From Metabacillus litoralis (GTDB taxonomy: Bacteria > Bacillota > Bacilli > Bacillales > Bacillaceae), in the NCBI RefSeq assembly GCF_020524045.1, contig NZ_JAIVKL010000011.1, positions 1 through 64,000 of the forward strand: 64,000 nucleotides of DNA, given 5' to 3'. Each line of letters begins with the position of its first letter. Position 1 is the first letter of the stretch. The notes beneath the pieces are model-generated. The model worked only from the letters and a program-made list of their open reading frames with translations. It did no database searches and was not told where the DNA came from. This document shows positions 1 to 8,591 of this stretch, in pieces. Position numbers and translations under genes: made by a program.

Positions 1-138
1 ATTATAGTAACCACTTCTTGATACACCTGAGATGTCACATAAATAACTCACCATGTTCTTTAATTGATATTTTTCAATCACTGAATATATTAGGAGATAC
101 TTTTGGCAAGGAGGGAGAACTACTTCATCCTCCTTTCT
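1..138 (-). CDS. IS3-family transposase OrfB, 5' part only (runs off the left edge)
   Basis: The minus strand reads through the window edge in a frame -1 to OrfA. It ends in the motif CDISGVSRSGYYN, typical of the start of IS3-family OrfB before its DDE integrase core. No independent start is obvious. It is probably made as an OrfAB fusion by frameshifting at the A6G heptamer at 150-156. The DDE catalytic domain lies outside the window, so integrity of the transposase cannot be judged. The family call is firm; the exact 5' boundary is not. Confidence 0.7.
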
Positions 139-536
139 ACAAAACGAATCTTTTTTAGGAGTTCGTTTTCTGCCTTTAATAGATTATTTTGAGCTTCTAA
201 TCTTGCGTATTTCTCCTCTATACTAAGTTCTCTTTCACAAGGTCTTCCTGAGTTTCCGTCCCTGGCATCCTTTAGCCCAGATACCCCATCTACACGATAA
301 TTAGCACGCCATCTCTTTCCCGAAGATCTAACTCGATGCATACCTATAATATCTATATCAAACCCACATTCCTCAAATATTTCCCTTGGTAGCTTACCTT
401 TTTCGTTTTCTGCGATAAAGATATGTTTAAACTCCTCATTATAAGTAATTCCCTTTGAACTTACTGATTTAACGTACTTATTAGCTGATAGTAGTTTTAT
501 CTCTTTCTCTGTAAAAATCTTATTACTCATAACCAT
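120..536 (-). CDS. IS3-family (IS150-like) transposase OrfA
   Basis: This 138-residue protein has an N-terminal helix-turn-helix type region. It ends in a leucine-rich coiled segment (EEKYARLEAQNNLLKAENEL) that matches the multimerisation helix before the frameshift in IS3 OrfA proteins. The track GRPCERELSIEEKYARLEAQ resembles the IS150-group linker. OrfA supplies DNA binding to the terminal inverted repeats and, by -1 frameshifting at AAAAAAG (150-156), makes the OrfAB transposase. It reads intact from ATG to stop. Immediately upstream (579-636) lies the inverted-repeat end of the element, so orientation and extent are consistent. Confidence 0.75.
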   Translation of the reverse strand: MVMSNKIFTEKEIKLLSANKYVKSVSSKGITYNEEFKHIFIAENEKGKLPREIFEECGFDIDIIGMHRVRSSGKRWRANYRVDGVSGLKDARDGNSGRPCERELSIEEKYARLEAQNNLLKAENELLKKIRFVERRMK

Positions 537-664
537 TCTCCAGTCCCATGTTGTATTTCTCTAGTTGTATTTCTTAATTATACAAAAAAGTACCCTATAG
601 GTAGACTTTTTTTAAGCGTCTACTCTATAGGGTACATTTTAATTTGGTACAGGTTTTTTTATTT

Positions 665-828
665 AGGCTGTTTTCGTAAACTTTGTTGCTTTAACAACTT
701 CAAGTAAACAGCACTATATAAAGCATAGTGGCATCTTTTCTTCATAAGGTAGTACCTATTTTGCTAATACAACAAAGTTTCCACTGAATAATTAGGTCAA
801 TTAGCAACAATCTTTCAGAAAAGAGCCT
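665..828 (+). repeat. R1 dispersed repeat, full-length copy
   Basis: This is the reference copy of the ~165-bp R1 family, starting GGCTGTTTTCGTAAACTTTG and ending CAATCTTTCAGAAAAGAGCC. The end, reverse-complemented, imperfectly matches the start, so the ends form terminal inverted repeats. It is almost identical to the copy at 28235-28400. It holds no ORF and lies between the IS end and tyrS. Confidence 0.85.
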
Positions 829-835
829 TTATTTT

Positions 836-1021
836 TGGCTCTGTTAAACTTTGTGGTTGATTTCCGTTACAGGCATTCGCTTTCCGCGGGCGGTCCGGAA
901 GCCTCCTCGGCGCAAGCGCCTGTGGGGTCTCCCTTCGACACGCTTCTCCCGCAGGAGTCTCATGCCTTTCACTCCAATCAACCAAGTGCTAAAAATCAAC
1001 CATAAGCTTTAACATAGCCTT
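836..1021 (+). repeat. Family B GC-rich repeat with long terminal inverted repeats
   Basis: The start GGCTCTGTTAAACTTTGTGG is mirrored at the end by CCATAAGCTTTAACATAGCC, giving terminal inverted repeats of about 27 bp with few mismatches. The core is far richer in G+C than its surroundings (CGCTTTCCGCGGGCGG, GGCGCAAGCGCC). It abuts the R1 copy at 665-828. Decayed relatives occur at 15391-15506 and 46071-46279. Confidence 0.75.
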
Positions 1022-1033
1022 ATTTTTTAACAA

Positions 1034-1078
1034 AAAGACAGGAGAAATGGACTTTTCATCTTTTCTCCTGTCTTATTT
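1034..1078 (-). terminator. Rho-independent terminator of tyrS
   Basis: On the minus strand AAGACAGGAGA pairs with TCTCCTGTCTT (arms at 1064-1074 and 1035-1045), followed by a U-rich run. It lies just past the tyrS stop codon. Confidence 0.85.
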
Positions 1079-1091
1079 TCTACCTATTTAA

Positions 1092-2354
1092 TCACACGTA
1101 TTTTATAAGAAAATACTTTTTCTTTCCTCTTCTCACGACAGTAAATTTCTCATCAATTTTCTCATCATTGGATATAACCTTCGTTAAATCTTGAATACGA
1201 TCTCCATTAATATAAATAGCTCCATTTGTAATATCTTCACGAGCTTGACGTTTCGATGGAGAAATTTTAGCTTGAATTAGTAATTCAATTAAACCAATTT
1301 CAGTCTCTGTTACTTCTGTTGTAGGAACATCTTTAAAGCCTTCTAAAATTTCATTACCAGTTAAATTCTTTATGTCTCCACTAAATAACGCAGCTGAAAT
1401 TTTAATTGCCTGATTTAAGGCTTCCTCACCATGTACTAGTTTTGTCACTTCTTCCGCAAGAGCTTTTTGTGCTAAGCGTTTTTCTGGAGCATTTGCAACT
1501 TCACCTTCTAGAGCTTCAATTTCTTGATGTGAAAGGAATGTAAAGAATTTTAAGTATTTTACTACATCTCGATCATCTGTATTAATCCAAAATTGGTAAA
1601 ATTCATAAGGAGATGTTTTTTCTGCATCTAGCCAGATAGCGCCACCTTCTGTTTTACCAAATTTAGTTCCATCTGCTTTTGTAACAAGTGGAATCGTTAA
1701 CCCATAAGCTTTAGAATTTTCTTCTGACTTACGTATTAATTCTAAGCCTGCTGTAATATTTCCCCATTGATCACTTCCACCAATCTGAAGTTTACAGCCA
1801 TTATTTTGATACAACTTTAAGAAATCAAACGATTGAAGAATCATGTAACTAAACTCAGTAAAGGAAATTCCTGATTCAATACGTGATTGAACAGAATCCT
1901 TTGCAAGCATATAGTTAATACCAAAGTTCTTTCCAACATCGCGAAGAAACGATATAACATCTAAACTACCAATCCAGTCATAGTTATTTACTATAATTGC
2001 AGGATTAGACTTCGCTTCAAAATCAAGAAATTGAGATAATTGTTCTTTAATTCGGTTAGACCAATCTTGAACGATATCAGATGTATTAAGTGTTCGTTCT
2101 GCCTTCTTGCCGCTCGGATCACCGATTAAGCCAGTTCCCCCACCTACAAGTGCAATTGGATGATGCCCGTTTAACTGAAAGCGTCTCAAAGTTAATACAG
2201 GTAGCATATGTCCAATATGAAGGCTATCTGCAGTAGGATCAAATCCAGAATACAGTTTTAATTCCCCTTCTTCTAAAGCCTTTGCTAGTCCTTCTTCATC
2301 TGTAATTTGGTTTACTAAACCTCTAAATTTTAAATCATTTAATAAATCACTCAT
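1092..2354 (-). CDS. tyrS: Tyrosyl-tRNA synthetase
   Basis: TyrS charges tRNA-Tyr with tyrosine in the cytoplasm. The 420-residue product has the class I signature HIGH (about residues 46-49, in TADSLHIGHM), the KMSKS equivalent KFGKT near residue 230, and a C-terminal S4 RNA-binding domain (KRQAREDITNGAIYINGDRI). An in-frame ATG lies seven codons upstream, but GGAGG sits directly before the ATG at 2354, and this start gives the usual Bacillus length (about 420). It is monocistronic, between a strong terminator and a tyrosine T-box leader, so expression should rise when uncharged tRNA-Tyr accumulates. It is divergent from the penicillin-binding protein gene. Confidence 0.97.
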   Translation of the reverse strand: MSDLLNDLKFRGLVNQITDEEGLAKALEEGELKLYSGFDPTADSLHIGHMLPVLTLRRFQLNGHHPIALVGGGTGLIGDPSGKKAERTLNTSDIVQDWSNRIKEQLSQFLDFEAKSNPAIIVNNYDWIGSLDVISFLRDVGKNFGINYMLAKDSVQSRIESGISFTEFSYMILQSFDFLKLYQNNGCKLQIGGSDQWGNITAGLELIRKSEENSKAYGLTIPLVTKADGTKFGKTEGGAIWLDAEKTSPYEFYQFWINTDDRDVVKYLKFFTFLSHQEIEALEGEVANAPEKRLAQKALAEEVTKLVHGEEALNQAIKISAALFSGDIKNLTGNEILEGFKDVPTTEVTETEIGLIELLIQAKISPSKRQAREDITNGAIYINGDRIQDLTKVISNDEKIDEKFTVVRRGKKKYFLIKYV

Positions 2355-2434
2355 TATTTTTCCTCCTATATACAATATATTTTAGAATCTACTTTTCAAA
2401 AGAATTAGTGAATAAAAAAGCAAATTTTTGAGAA

Positions 2435-2705
2435 AACAACAAAAAGCCCCTTCATTAACTGAAGGGGCGAAATAATCGCGGTACCACCCTACTTAGAAAT
2501 AACTTCTGTTATTTCTATCTCGGCTATTTAACGGATAACCCGTCTTTTTCTAATAAGGTGTATATCCTTTTCAAAAAAGATGCTCATGGATGTAATTCAT
2601 AGAATATCTTTGTACTGATTTGCACCAACCATCAGCTCTCTAAAACAGGGAGATGTCTACTACTTATTCCAATCATAGCTTAAATATTTAGCTGTTAATT
2701 ACAAG
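2435..2705 (-). ncRNA. Tyrosine T-box leader of tyrS
   Basis: The conserved T-box core AGGGTGGTACCGCGATTATT is seen on the minus strand at 2473-2492. It is followed by a terminator (GCCCCTTCA/TGAAGGGGC, 2445-2468) and a U-run. Upstream, GAGAGCTGATGGTTGGTGC and the specifier stem contain CAGTACAAAG, placing a UAC (Tyr) specifier codon at 2612-2614. This matches the downstream gene. Uncharged tRNA-Tyr binding should favour the antiterminator. Confidence 0.93.
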
Positions 2706-2708
2706 CAA

Positions 2709-2737
2709 TTTTAACCATAAACAGTTTTGAAAGTCAA
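2709..2737 (-). promoter_or_regulatory. SigA-type promoter of tyrS
   Basis: On the minus strand TTGACT (2737-2732) is separated by 17 nt from TTAAAA (2714-2709), which is preceded by TGG as an extended -10. It sits just upstream of the T-box leader. Confidence 0.65.
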
Positions 2738-2796
2738 TAGCTAGTTACTATTTTCTCCATTTCTTGTTGACAAAACCATACAAATTCCTCGCTTTA

Positions 2797-2808
2797 TTAT
2801 GGTATAAT
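2797..2808 (+). promoter_or_regulatory. Extended -10 promoter of the penicillin-binding protein gene
   Basis: TATGGTATAAT contains a consensus TATAAT (2803-2808) with an extended TGn element. The only TTGACA (2767-2772) is 30 nt away, too far to act as its -35, so the extended -10 is probably decisive. Confidence 0.5.
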
Positions 2809-2834
2809 AAGTTAGATTTGGGGGGATTGCAAAA

Positions 2835-5717
2835 ATGGAAAACAAGGATAAAAAACATAGGCGCTTCTCACCTTTTAACAAAGATATAACCAAAAGCCTT
2901 AGGATATCATATAACGTCATAGGAAATCTTTTATTGCTATTTTCCGTCATAGGACTAATCGGTTTATTCTTTGCAGGAGGTGTTGGTGCTGGCTATTTTG
3001 CTTCATTAGTAAAGGACGAGCCCATACGATCTTTCGAAGACATGCAAAAAGATATATACAACTACGAAGAGACCTCACTCGTCTACTTTGATAAAAATGT
3101 TTATTTAGGGAAGTTAAATACAGACATCGAGCGTGAAGAAGTAAAACTCAAAGATGTTTCACAACATGTTATCAATGCTGTTGTTGCAACCGAAGATGAG
3201 CTTTTTTATGAACATGATGGAGTCGTACCAAAAGCAATTCTGCGTGCGCTTTTTCAAGAATTCACGAACGCATCTGTTCAAACAGGAGGTAGTACTCTTA
3301 CCCAGCAATTAATTAAAAATCAAATTTTAACTAACGAGGTCTCATTTGATCGAAAAGCGAAAGAAATTCTTTTGGCTCTTCGCTTAGAAAAATTCTTCGA
3401 AAAGGACGAAATTCTTGAAGCTTATTTAAATGTGGCTGATTTTGGTCGTAATTCTAATGGTAAAAACATTGCAGGTGTTCAAGCAGCTGCGAAAGGAATA
3501 TTTGGAGTACCTGCTAAGGATTTAACAATTGCACAAGCAGCCTTTATAGCAGGCTTACCTCAAAGCCCTTTTGGATATACACCTTTTTCAAATAATGGTG
3601 GAGAAGTAAAAGAAGAACTTGATCCAGGAATTACTCGAATGAAAACTGTGCTAAGTCGCATGTATTCTGCTGGTTACATTGATCAAGCTCAATATGAAGA
3701 AGCTCTTGCATTTGATCTTCGTGCCAATTTAGTTGGAAAAAAACCTTCATCTGTTGATCAATATCCTTATTTAACATATGAAGTTGAAGATCGAGCAAAG
3801 GATATCATCAAAGTTCAATTAGCTGAAGAAGATGGATATACGACAGAAGATTTAAAGAAAGACAAAGAATTAGATAAACAATATAGATCACTAGCTGATG
3901 TGAATATAAGACAAAACGGTTATCGAATTCACACAACAATAAATAAAGAAATTTATGACAAAATGCAGGATGTTGTCAATAATTACGAGTATTATGGTAA
4001 TGACAAACCAGAAGATGCAATTGATCCTGATACCGGAAAAGAGATTACAATTAAAGAACCTGTTGAAACAGGTGCTGTGTTAATAGAAAACAAAACCGGG
4101 AAAATTATCAGTTTTGTTGGTGGTCGAGACTTTAATCGAGAAAATCTTAATCACGCAACAGATGCTGAAAGAAGAAATGGATCAACAATGAAACCATTAC
4201 TGGTTTATGCTCCTGCTATGGAATTAGGAAAGGTCCAACCAGGTACAGTAATTGCCGATGTTCCCTATGTTTTATCAGCATATGGAGGTTATTCTCCCAA
4301 GAACTATGGTGGAGCATATCATGGTTTAACAAGTGCTAGAAATTCATTAAAACAATCCTACAATGTACCAGCTGTTAAAACATATATGAGCATTATTGAT
4401 CAAAAACCACTTTCATATCTAGAGAAAATGGGTTTTACAAGTATTCATGAAAGAGACTATGGAGCACCGTCATTAAGTTTAGGTGGAATGACAACTGGTG
4501 TGACTGTTGAAGAAAATGTGAATGCTTATTCAACTTTTGCTAACAATGGGAAATTCATCGATGCTTATCTTATTGATAAGATTGAATCTAGTGATGGTCA
4601 AGTTATTTATCAGCATGAAAAAGCTGAAACAGAAGTATTTTCTGCTCAAACCGCTTACTTAACAATCGATATGATGAGAGATGTTATTAATAGTGGTACT
4701 GCCGCATCTTTAAACGGCTATCTAGCATTTAGTGCAGACTGGGCTGGTAAAACCGGTACAGGACAAGATTATGAGGATGCATGGTTTGTTGCCACTAATC
4801 CAAATGTAACTTTCGGTACGTGGATTGGCTATGATACACCTAAACCATTAGAGCAAAACTATAAGGGAATGTCTTATAGTAGAAGAAATATTCTTCTATG
4901 GGCAAAGTTAATGAATGTGGCACACGAAGTAGAACCAGATTTATTAGCTCCTAAAAATCGTTTTGAAATGCCAGGTGGTATTGTCAGCCGTTCTTACTGT
5001 GCTTTAACAGGTGAATTACCGTCTGATTTATGTCGACAAGCTGGATTAGTAGCATCAGATCTTTTTAATGTTAAATATGTACCTACTAAGGTTGACAACA
5101 GCTTAACAAGAGGGAAATATGTTTATGTAAAAGATCGAGCATATACGGTTCCTGCTTCGGCACCATCAGAATTTGTTCAAGAAGGTGTTATGCTCAAAAA
5201 GGAAATATTAGAAAAACATAAGATCAATAACTTAAATGATTTGAAGAAATTACTACCAAATACAGTCCGATGGGATAACCTTGTGATAACTGAAGGTAAG
5301 GAAATCGCTGATAATGGTTCAAACCCAAGACAAGTTAGTGGGATTTCTGCTAGCGGCACAAAGATTAGTTGGAATGCAAACGGTGATAATGATGTAATCG
5401 GATATCGTATTTATGCAGCCCCTAACTATTCGAAAAACTTTAATAAAGTTGCGAGTATTGTTTCTACAGATACACTAGCTGTTTCGGTAGGAAGCTCACC
5501 TGCTGCTTACTATATAGTTGCGGTAGACGTTGGTGGAAACGAATCAGCTCCTTCTTCGATTATAAAAGTTGGAGACTACGCTGAAGAAAAACCTAAGCCG
5601 GTTGAACCTAAAGAAGATAAAAAACCAAGTAAACCAGATACTTCCAAGAAACCAGATAACAATGAAGATTCTACCCCTTCACCTTCTGATTCAACACCAG
5701 AACCTGTGACGGAATAA
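2835..5717 (+). CDS. Class A penicillin-binding protein (PBP1A family) with C-terminal FN3 domain
   Basis: This bifunctional peptidoglycan synthase polymerises lipid II and cross-links stem peptides outside the membrane. The 960-residue protein has one N-terminal membrane anchor (about 33-62). A GT51 transglycosylase domain follows, with ATEDELFYEHDG and QTGGSTLTQQLIKNQ. The transpeptidase domain has SxxK in NGSTMKPLL, SYN in LKQSYNVPAVK and KTG in AGKTGTGQD. A fibronectin type III-like domain (about 840-925) and a tail rich in Lys/Pro/Glu/Ser end the protein. The start follows GGGGGG and a good spacing. It is monocistronic between the tyrS promoter region and a bidirectional terminator. The family is certain; which numbered PBP it corresponds to is not clear. 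Confidence 0.93.
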   Translation: MENKDKKHRRFSPFNKDITKSLRISYNVIGNLLLLFSVIGLIGLFFAGGVGAGYFASLVKDEPIRSFEDMQKDIYNYEETSLVYFDKNVYLGKLNTDIEREEVKLKDVSQHVINAVVATEDELFYEHDGVVPKAILRALFQEFTNASVQTGGSTLTQQLIKNQILTNEVSFDRKAKEILLALRLEKFFEKDEILEAYLNVADFGRNSNGKNIAGVQAAAKGIFGVPAKDLTIAQAAFIAGLPQSPFGYTPFSNNGGEVKEELDPGITRMKTVLSRMYSAGYIDQAQYEEALAFDLRANLVGKKPSSVDQYPYLTYEVEDRAKDIIKVQLAEEDGYTTEDLKKDKELDKQYRSLADVNIRQNGYRIHTTINKEIYDKMQDVVNNYEYYGNDKPEDAIDPDTGKEITIKEPVETGAVLIENKTGKIISFVGGRDFNRENLNHATDAERRNGSTMKPLLVYAPAMELGKVQPGTVIADVPYVLSAYGGYSPKNYGGAYHGLTSARNSLKQSYNVPAVKTYMSIIDQKPLSYLEKMGFTSIHERDYGAPSLSLGGMTTGVTVEENVNAYSTFANNGKFIDAYLIDKIESSDGQVIYQHEKAETEVFSAQTAYLTIDMMRDVINSGTAASLNGYLAFSADWAGKTGTGQDYEDAWFVATNPNVTFGTWIGYDTPKPLEQNYKGMSYSRRNILLWAKLMNVAHEVEPDLLAPKNRFEMPGGIVSRSYCALTGELPSDLCRQAGLVASDLFNVKYVPTKVDNSLTRGKYVYVKDRAYTVPASAPSEFVQEGVMLKKEILEKHKINNLNDLKKLLPNTVRWDNLVITEGKEIADNGSNPRQVSGISASGTKISWNANGDNDVIGYRIYAAPNYSKNFNKVASIVSTDTLAVSVGSSPAAYYIVAVDVGGNESAPSSIIKVGDYAEEKPKPVEPKEDKKPSKPDTSKKPDNNEDSTPSPSDSTPEPVTE

Positions 5718-5790
5718 TTAAGATTAGCGCATAACAGTCGCTTTAGGCCACAAGCATAAGACTAATAGCAATTAGAAGTGCAGCCAACAT

Positions 5791-5827
5791 AAAAAAGAGA
5801 TGTTCAAAATTAGAACATCTCTTTTTT
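5791..5827. terminator. Bidirectional terminator between PBP gene and acsA
   Basis: AAAAAAGAGATGTTC pairs with GAACATCTCTTTTTT around a short loop. A- and T-runs on both sides let it serve the two convergent genes. Confidence 0.9.
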
Positions 5828-5838
5828 ATATGGCATGC

Positions 5839-7551
5839 TTAGTCTTCCATCGTTGATAAATCACCTGTTGGTAAATCAAGCTCCCAAGCTTTAAGAACGC
5901 GACGCATTATCTTACCACTTCTTGTTTTAGGCAGTTTATCTCGGAAATCAATTTCCCTTGGAGCAGCATGTGCAGCTAATCCCTGCTTAACAAACAAACG
6001 AATTTCTTCTTTCAATTCATCTGATGGCTCATATCCCTCACGAAGAGCAACAAATGCTTTAATAATTTCACCTCGTACTGGATCAGGTTTTCCTATAACA
6101 CCTGCTTCAGCAATTGCTGGGTGTTCTACTAATTTACTTTCTACTTCGAATGGACCGACACGCTCTCCAGATGTCATAATCACGTCATCAATTCTTCCTT
6201 GGAACCAAAAGTAACCTTCCTCATCCATATAAGCTGAATCACCTGATACATACCAATCACCTGGCATGAAGTATGATTCATATTTCTCTTGATTATTCCA
6301 GATTGTATGCATCATTGATGGCCAACCTTTTTTAATAGCAAGATTTCCCATACGATATGGTGGAAGTTCATTACCTTGGTCATCAACTATAGCAGCCTCT
6401 ACCCCAGGAATTGGTTTTCCCATAGATCCAGGCTTAATCTCCATACAAGGATAGTTACAAATAAGCTGTGCACCTGTTTCAGTCATCCACCATGTATCAT
6501 GAATACGGTTATTAAATACCTTTACACCCCATCGAACAACTTCAGGATTTAATGGCTCACCAACACTTAAAACATGTCTTAATGAACTTGTATCAAATTG
6601 CTTAACAAGTTCATCACCTGCACTCATTAACATTCTGAATGCTGTTGGAGCACTATACCATACAGTTACACCATAATCTTCAATTGTTTTATACCAGGAC
6701 TCAGGTTTGAATCTTCCTCCAACAATTACATTCGTTGCTCCTGATAACCAAGGTCCGAATATTCCATAAACCGTTCCTGTTACCCAACCAGGATCTGCAG
6801 TACACCAGTAAACATCATCTTCCTGCAAATCTAACACCCATTTGCTTGTTTGATAATGTTGAACCATGGCTTGATGAACATGTAAAACACCTTTTGGTTT
6901 GCCTGTTGAACCAGAAGTATAATGAAGCAATAATCCATCTGTTTTGTCTACCCATTCAATATAAAAATGTTTGCTTGCTGTCTCCATTTCTAGTAAAAAA
7001 TCAATATGTGAGTTATCAATAGTTTCCCCTACTACAACAATATGTTTTAATGAAGGCAGTTCATTTACTGGAATTCTATTTAATAGTTCAGGAGTTGTCA
7101 CAATAACCTTAGCATCACTATCCTCAAGACGGTCCCTAACTGCTCCCTCCATGAACGCTTCAAACAACGGCCCTACAATAGCTCCTAATTTGACTGCTCC
7201 TAAAATAACAGAATACAATTCTGGTGTTCTTGGCATAAATACAAAAAGTCGATCTCCCTTTTCAACGTCAGCCTTGTTTTTTAAAACGTTTGCAGCTTTA
7301 TTTGAGAGTTCTTTCATTTCTTTAAATGTATACTTCTCTTCTCTTTCAGGGTCGCGATAATAAAGAGCAATTTTGTTTTTACGATGTGATTCAGCATGTC
7401 TATCAATTGCTTCATAAGCTGCATTAATCCGACCTGTTTCTGACCATGTAAAATTCTCTTCTACCTTAGACCAATCAAAGGATGCATATGTAGCATCATA
7501 GTCTGATAAGTTAAATTTTCCCTTTGTCGGTGACAACGCTTCCAATTTCAT
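5839..7551 (-). CDS. acsA: Acetyl-CoA synthetase (AMP-forming)
   Basis: AcsA activates acetate to acetyl-CoA through acetyl-AMP. The 570-residue protein has the adenylate-forming signature YTSGSTGKPKG (about residues 212-222), and the C-terminal hinge and acyl-transfer domain ends with LPKTRSGKIMRR. The Lys in that motif is the one known in B. subtilis to be acetylated by AcuA, which blocks adenylation. acsA is divergent from acuABC, which encodes that acetyltransferase and its deacetylase. A TTGTGA-N17-TATAAT promoter and a cre-like site lie upstream, implying repression by CcpA on glucose. Length and sequence match the B. subtilis enzyme closely. Confidence 0.96.
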   Translation of the reverse strand: MKLEALSPTKGKFNLSDYDATYASFDWSKVEENFTWSETGRINAAYEAIDRHAESHRKNKIALYYRDPEREEKYTFKEMKELSNKAANVLKNKADVEKGDRLFVFMPRTPELYSVILGAVKLGAIVGPLFEAFMEGAVRDRLEDSDAKVIVTTPELLNRIPVNELPSLKHIVVVGETIDNSHIDFLLEMETASKHFYIEWVDKTDGLLLHYTSGSTGKPKGVLHVHQAMVQHYQTSKWVLDLQEDDVYWCTADPGWVTGTVYGIFGPWLSGATNVIVGGRFKPESWYKTIEDYGVTVWYSAPTAFRMLMSAGDELVKQFDTSSLRHVLSVGEPLNPEVVRWGVKVFNNRIHDTWWMTETGAQLICNYPCMEIKPGSMGKPIPGVEAAIVDDQGNELPPYRMGNLAIKKGWPSMMHTIWNNQEKYESYFMPGDWYVSGDSAYMDEEGYFWFQGRIDDVIMTSGERVGPFEVESKLVEHPAIAEAGVIGKPDPVRGEIIKAFVALREGYEPSDELKEEIRLFVKQGLAAHAAPREIDFRDKLPKTRSGKIMRRVLKAWELDLPTGDLSTMED

Positions 7552-7586
7552 TATTTACTCCCCCTTATGTAACATTTTACAATTCT

Positions 7587-7615
7587 ATTATATTACAATA
7601 TTTCACTTTTCACAA
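7587..7615 (-). promoter_or_regulatory. SigA-type promoter of acsA
   Basis: On the minus strand TTGTGA (7615-7610) and TATAAT (7592-7587) are separated by exactly 17 nt, about 40 nt before the acsA start. Confidence 0.7.
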
Positions 7616-7644
7616 TTTTGAGATATATATTTACTAATTTATGT

Positions 7645-7658
7645 TGTAAACGCTTTAT
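7645..7658. promoter_or_regulatory. cre-like CcpA operator between acsA and acuA
   Basis: TGTAAACGCTTTAT differs by one or two positions from the catabolite-responsive element consensus (TGWAAACGNTTWCA). It lies about 30 bp upstream of the acsA -35. It also overlaps the expected -35 region of the forward promoter whose TATAAT is at 7675-7680. CcpA repression of acsA and acuABC is established in B. subtilis, and ccpA is 5 kb away in this window. Confidence 0.75.
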
Positions 7659-7819
7659 TTTATGCTAAATCTAGTATAATAATAGAATAACAGTAAAAAT
7701 TCACTCTTATACAAACGGAGAGTGCTTAGAATGATTACATCATTTACGTTGATTTATAATGGATAGTGTAGAACTTCTATACGATCTACTCATTACAATA
7801 CTAAAAGGCGGTGACCTTA

Positions 7820-8452
7820 TTGAAACACCCTAAAACATATAATGCAAAGGAAATAAAAACACCAACTGGGAGTATTTTTATTGAGGGTCCTATTTCACCT
7901 GAAAAACTTGCTACATATGATTTCAATGATGGATTAGTTGCTTTTCGTCAGCCTATTCAACAAAAAAAGGCTTTGATTGAAATCGCTGGATTACCCGAAG
8001 GAAGAATTATTATTGCTAGACAACATGACCAAATTATTGGGTATGTAACATTTCTATACCCAGATCCTCTTGAACGTTGGTCTGAAGGAAATATGAAAGA
8101 GCTTATTGAATTAGGAGCAATTGAAGTAGCACCAGAATTCCGAGGGTTTTCTGTTGGTAAAAATCTCCTTATCGTTTCCATGATGGATGACGCTATGGAA
8201 GATTACATTATTATAACAACAGAATACTATTGGCATTGGGATTTAAAAGGCTCAGGTTTAAATGTATGGGAATATAGAAAAGTCATGGAAAAAATGATGA
8301 ATGCTGGTGGTTTAGAATGGTACGCCACCGACGAACCAGAAATAAGTTCTCACCCAGCCAATTGTCTTATGGCAAAAATAGGGAAAAGAATCCAACCTAG
8401 ATCCGTTCAGCAATTTGACCAATTGAGATTTAAAAATCGTTTTATGTATTAA
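7820..8452 (+). CDS. acuA: Acetoin utilization protein AcuA, protein acetyltransferase
   Basis: AcuA is a GNAT-family acetyltransferase that acetylates and inactivates AcsA. The 210-residue product contains the GNAT acetyl-CoA-binding region (IELGAIEVAPEFRGFSVGKN, R/Q-x-x-G-x type) and a C-terminal block ISSHPANCLMAKIGKRI shared with B. subtilis AcuA. A GTG nine bases upstream is in frame. The TTG at 7820 has AAGGCGGTGA at proper spacing and gives exactly the B. subtilis length and N-terminus, so it is preferred. It is the first gene of acuABC. A 136-bp gap before acuB contains a scrap of repeat family B. Confidence 0.94.
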   Translation: MKHPKTYNAKEIKTPTGSIFIEGPISPEKLATYDFNDGLVAFRQPIQQKKALIEIAGLPEGRIIIARQHDQIIGYVTFLYPDPLERWSEGNMKELIELGAIEVAPEFRGFSVGKNLLIVSMMDDAMEDYIIITTEYYWHWDLKGSGLNVWEYRKVMEKMMNAGGLEWYATDEPEISSHPANCLMAKIGKRIQPRSVQQFDQLRFKNRFMY

Positions 8453-8591
8453 ATATCTATTAGTGTTGAAAAAATTGCTTTCTTGCTCTGTTAAACTCTT
8501 GCCTGTTGATCAACACCGTTCATATATATTATATAGAGTTGAACAAATCAAACTATTAATGAAAGTTTTTATTTCGTTAGGAGGCAACATG

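Larger units (their letters stand above)
1..636 (-). mobile_element. IS3-family insertion sequence, left (5') end
   Basis: The element comprises the overlapping orfA and partial orfB. Its outer end carries a long hairpin: TACCCTATAGGTAGAC near 590 pairs with GTCTACTCTATAGGGTA at 618-634. Read on the minus strand the end starts TGTACCCTATAGAGTAGAC; TG...CA ends are standard for IS3 elements. The other end is beyond the window. The right-hand boundary at about 636 is inferred from the terminal TG. Confidence 0.65.

Noticed and set aside
2767-2772. TTGACA as -35 for the PBP gene
   Set aside because: Its distance to the TATAAT at 2803 is 30 nt, too long for SigA promoters.
2741-2950. 69-residue minus-strand frame upstream of the PBP gene
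   Set aside because: It overlaps the PBP start and the tyrS promoter and has no ribosome site of its own.
6735-7360. Overlapping plus-strand open frames inside acsA
   Set aside because: They lie antisense to a well-conserved gene, lack ribosome sites and have no family features.
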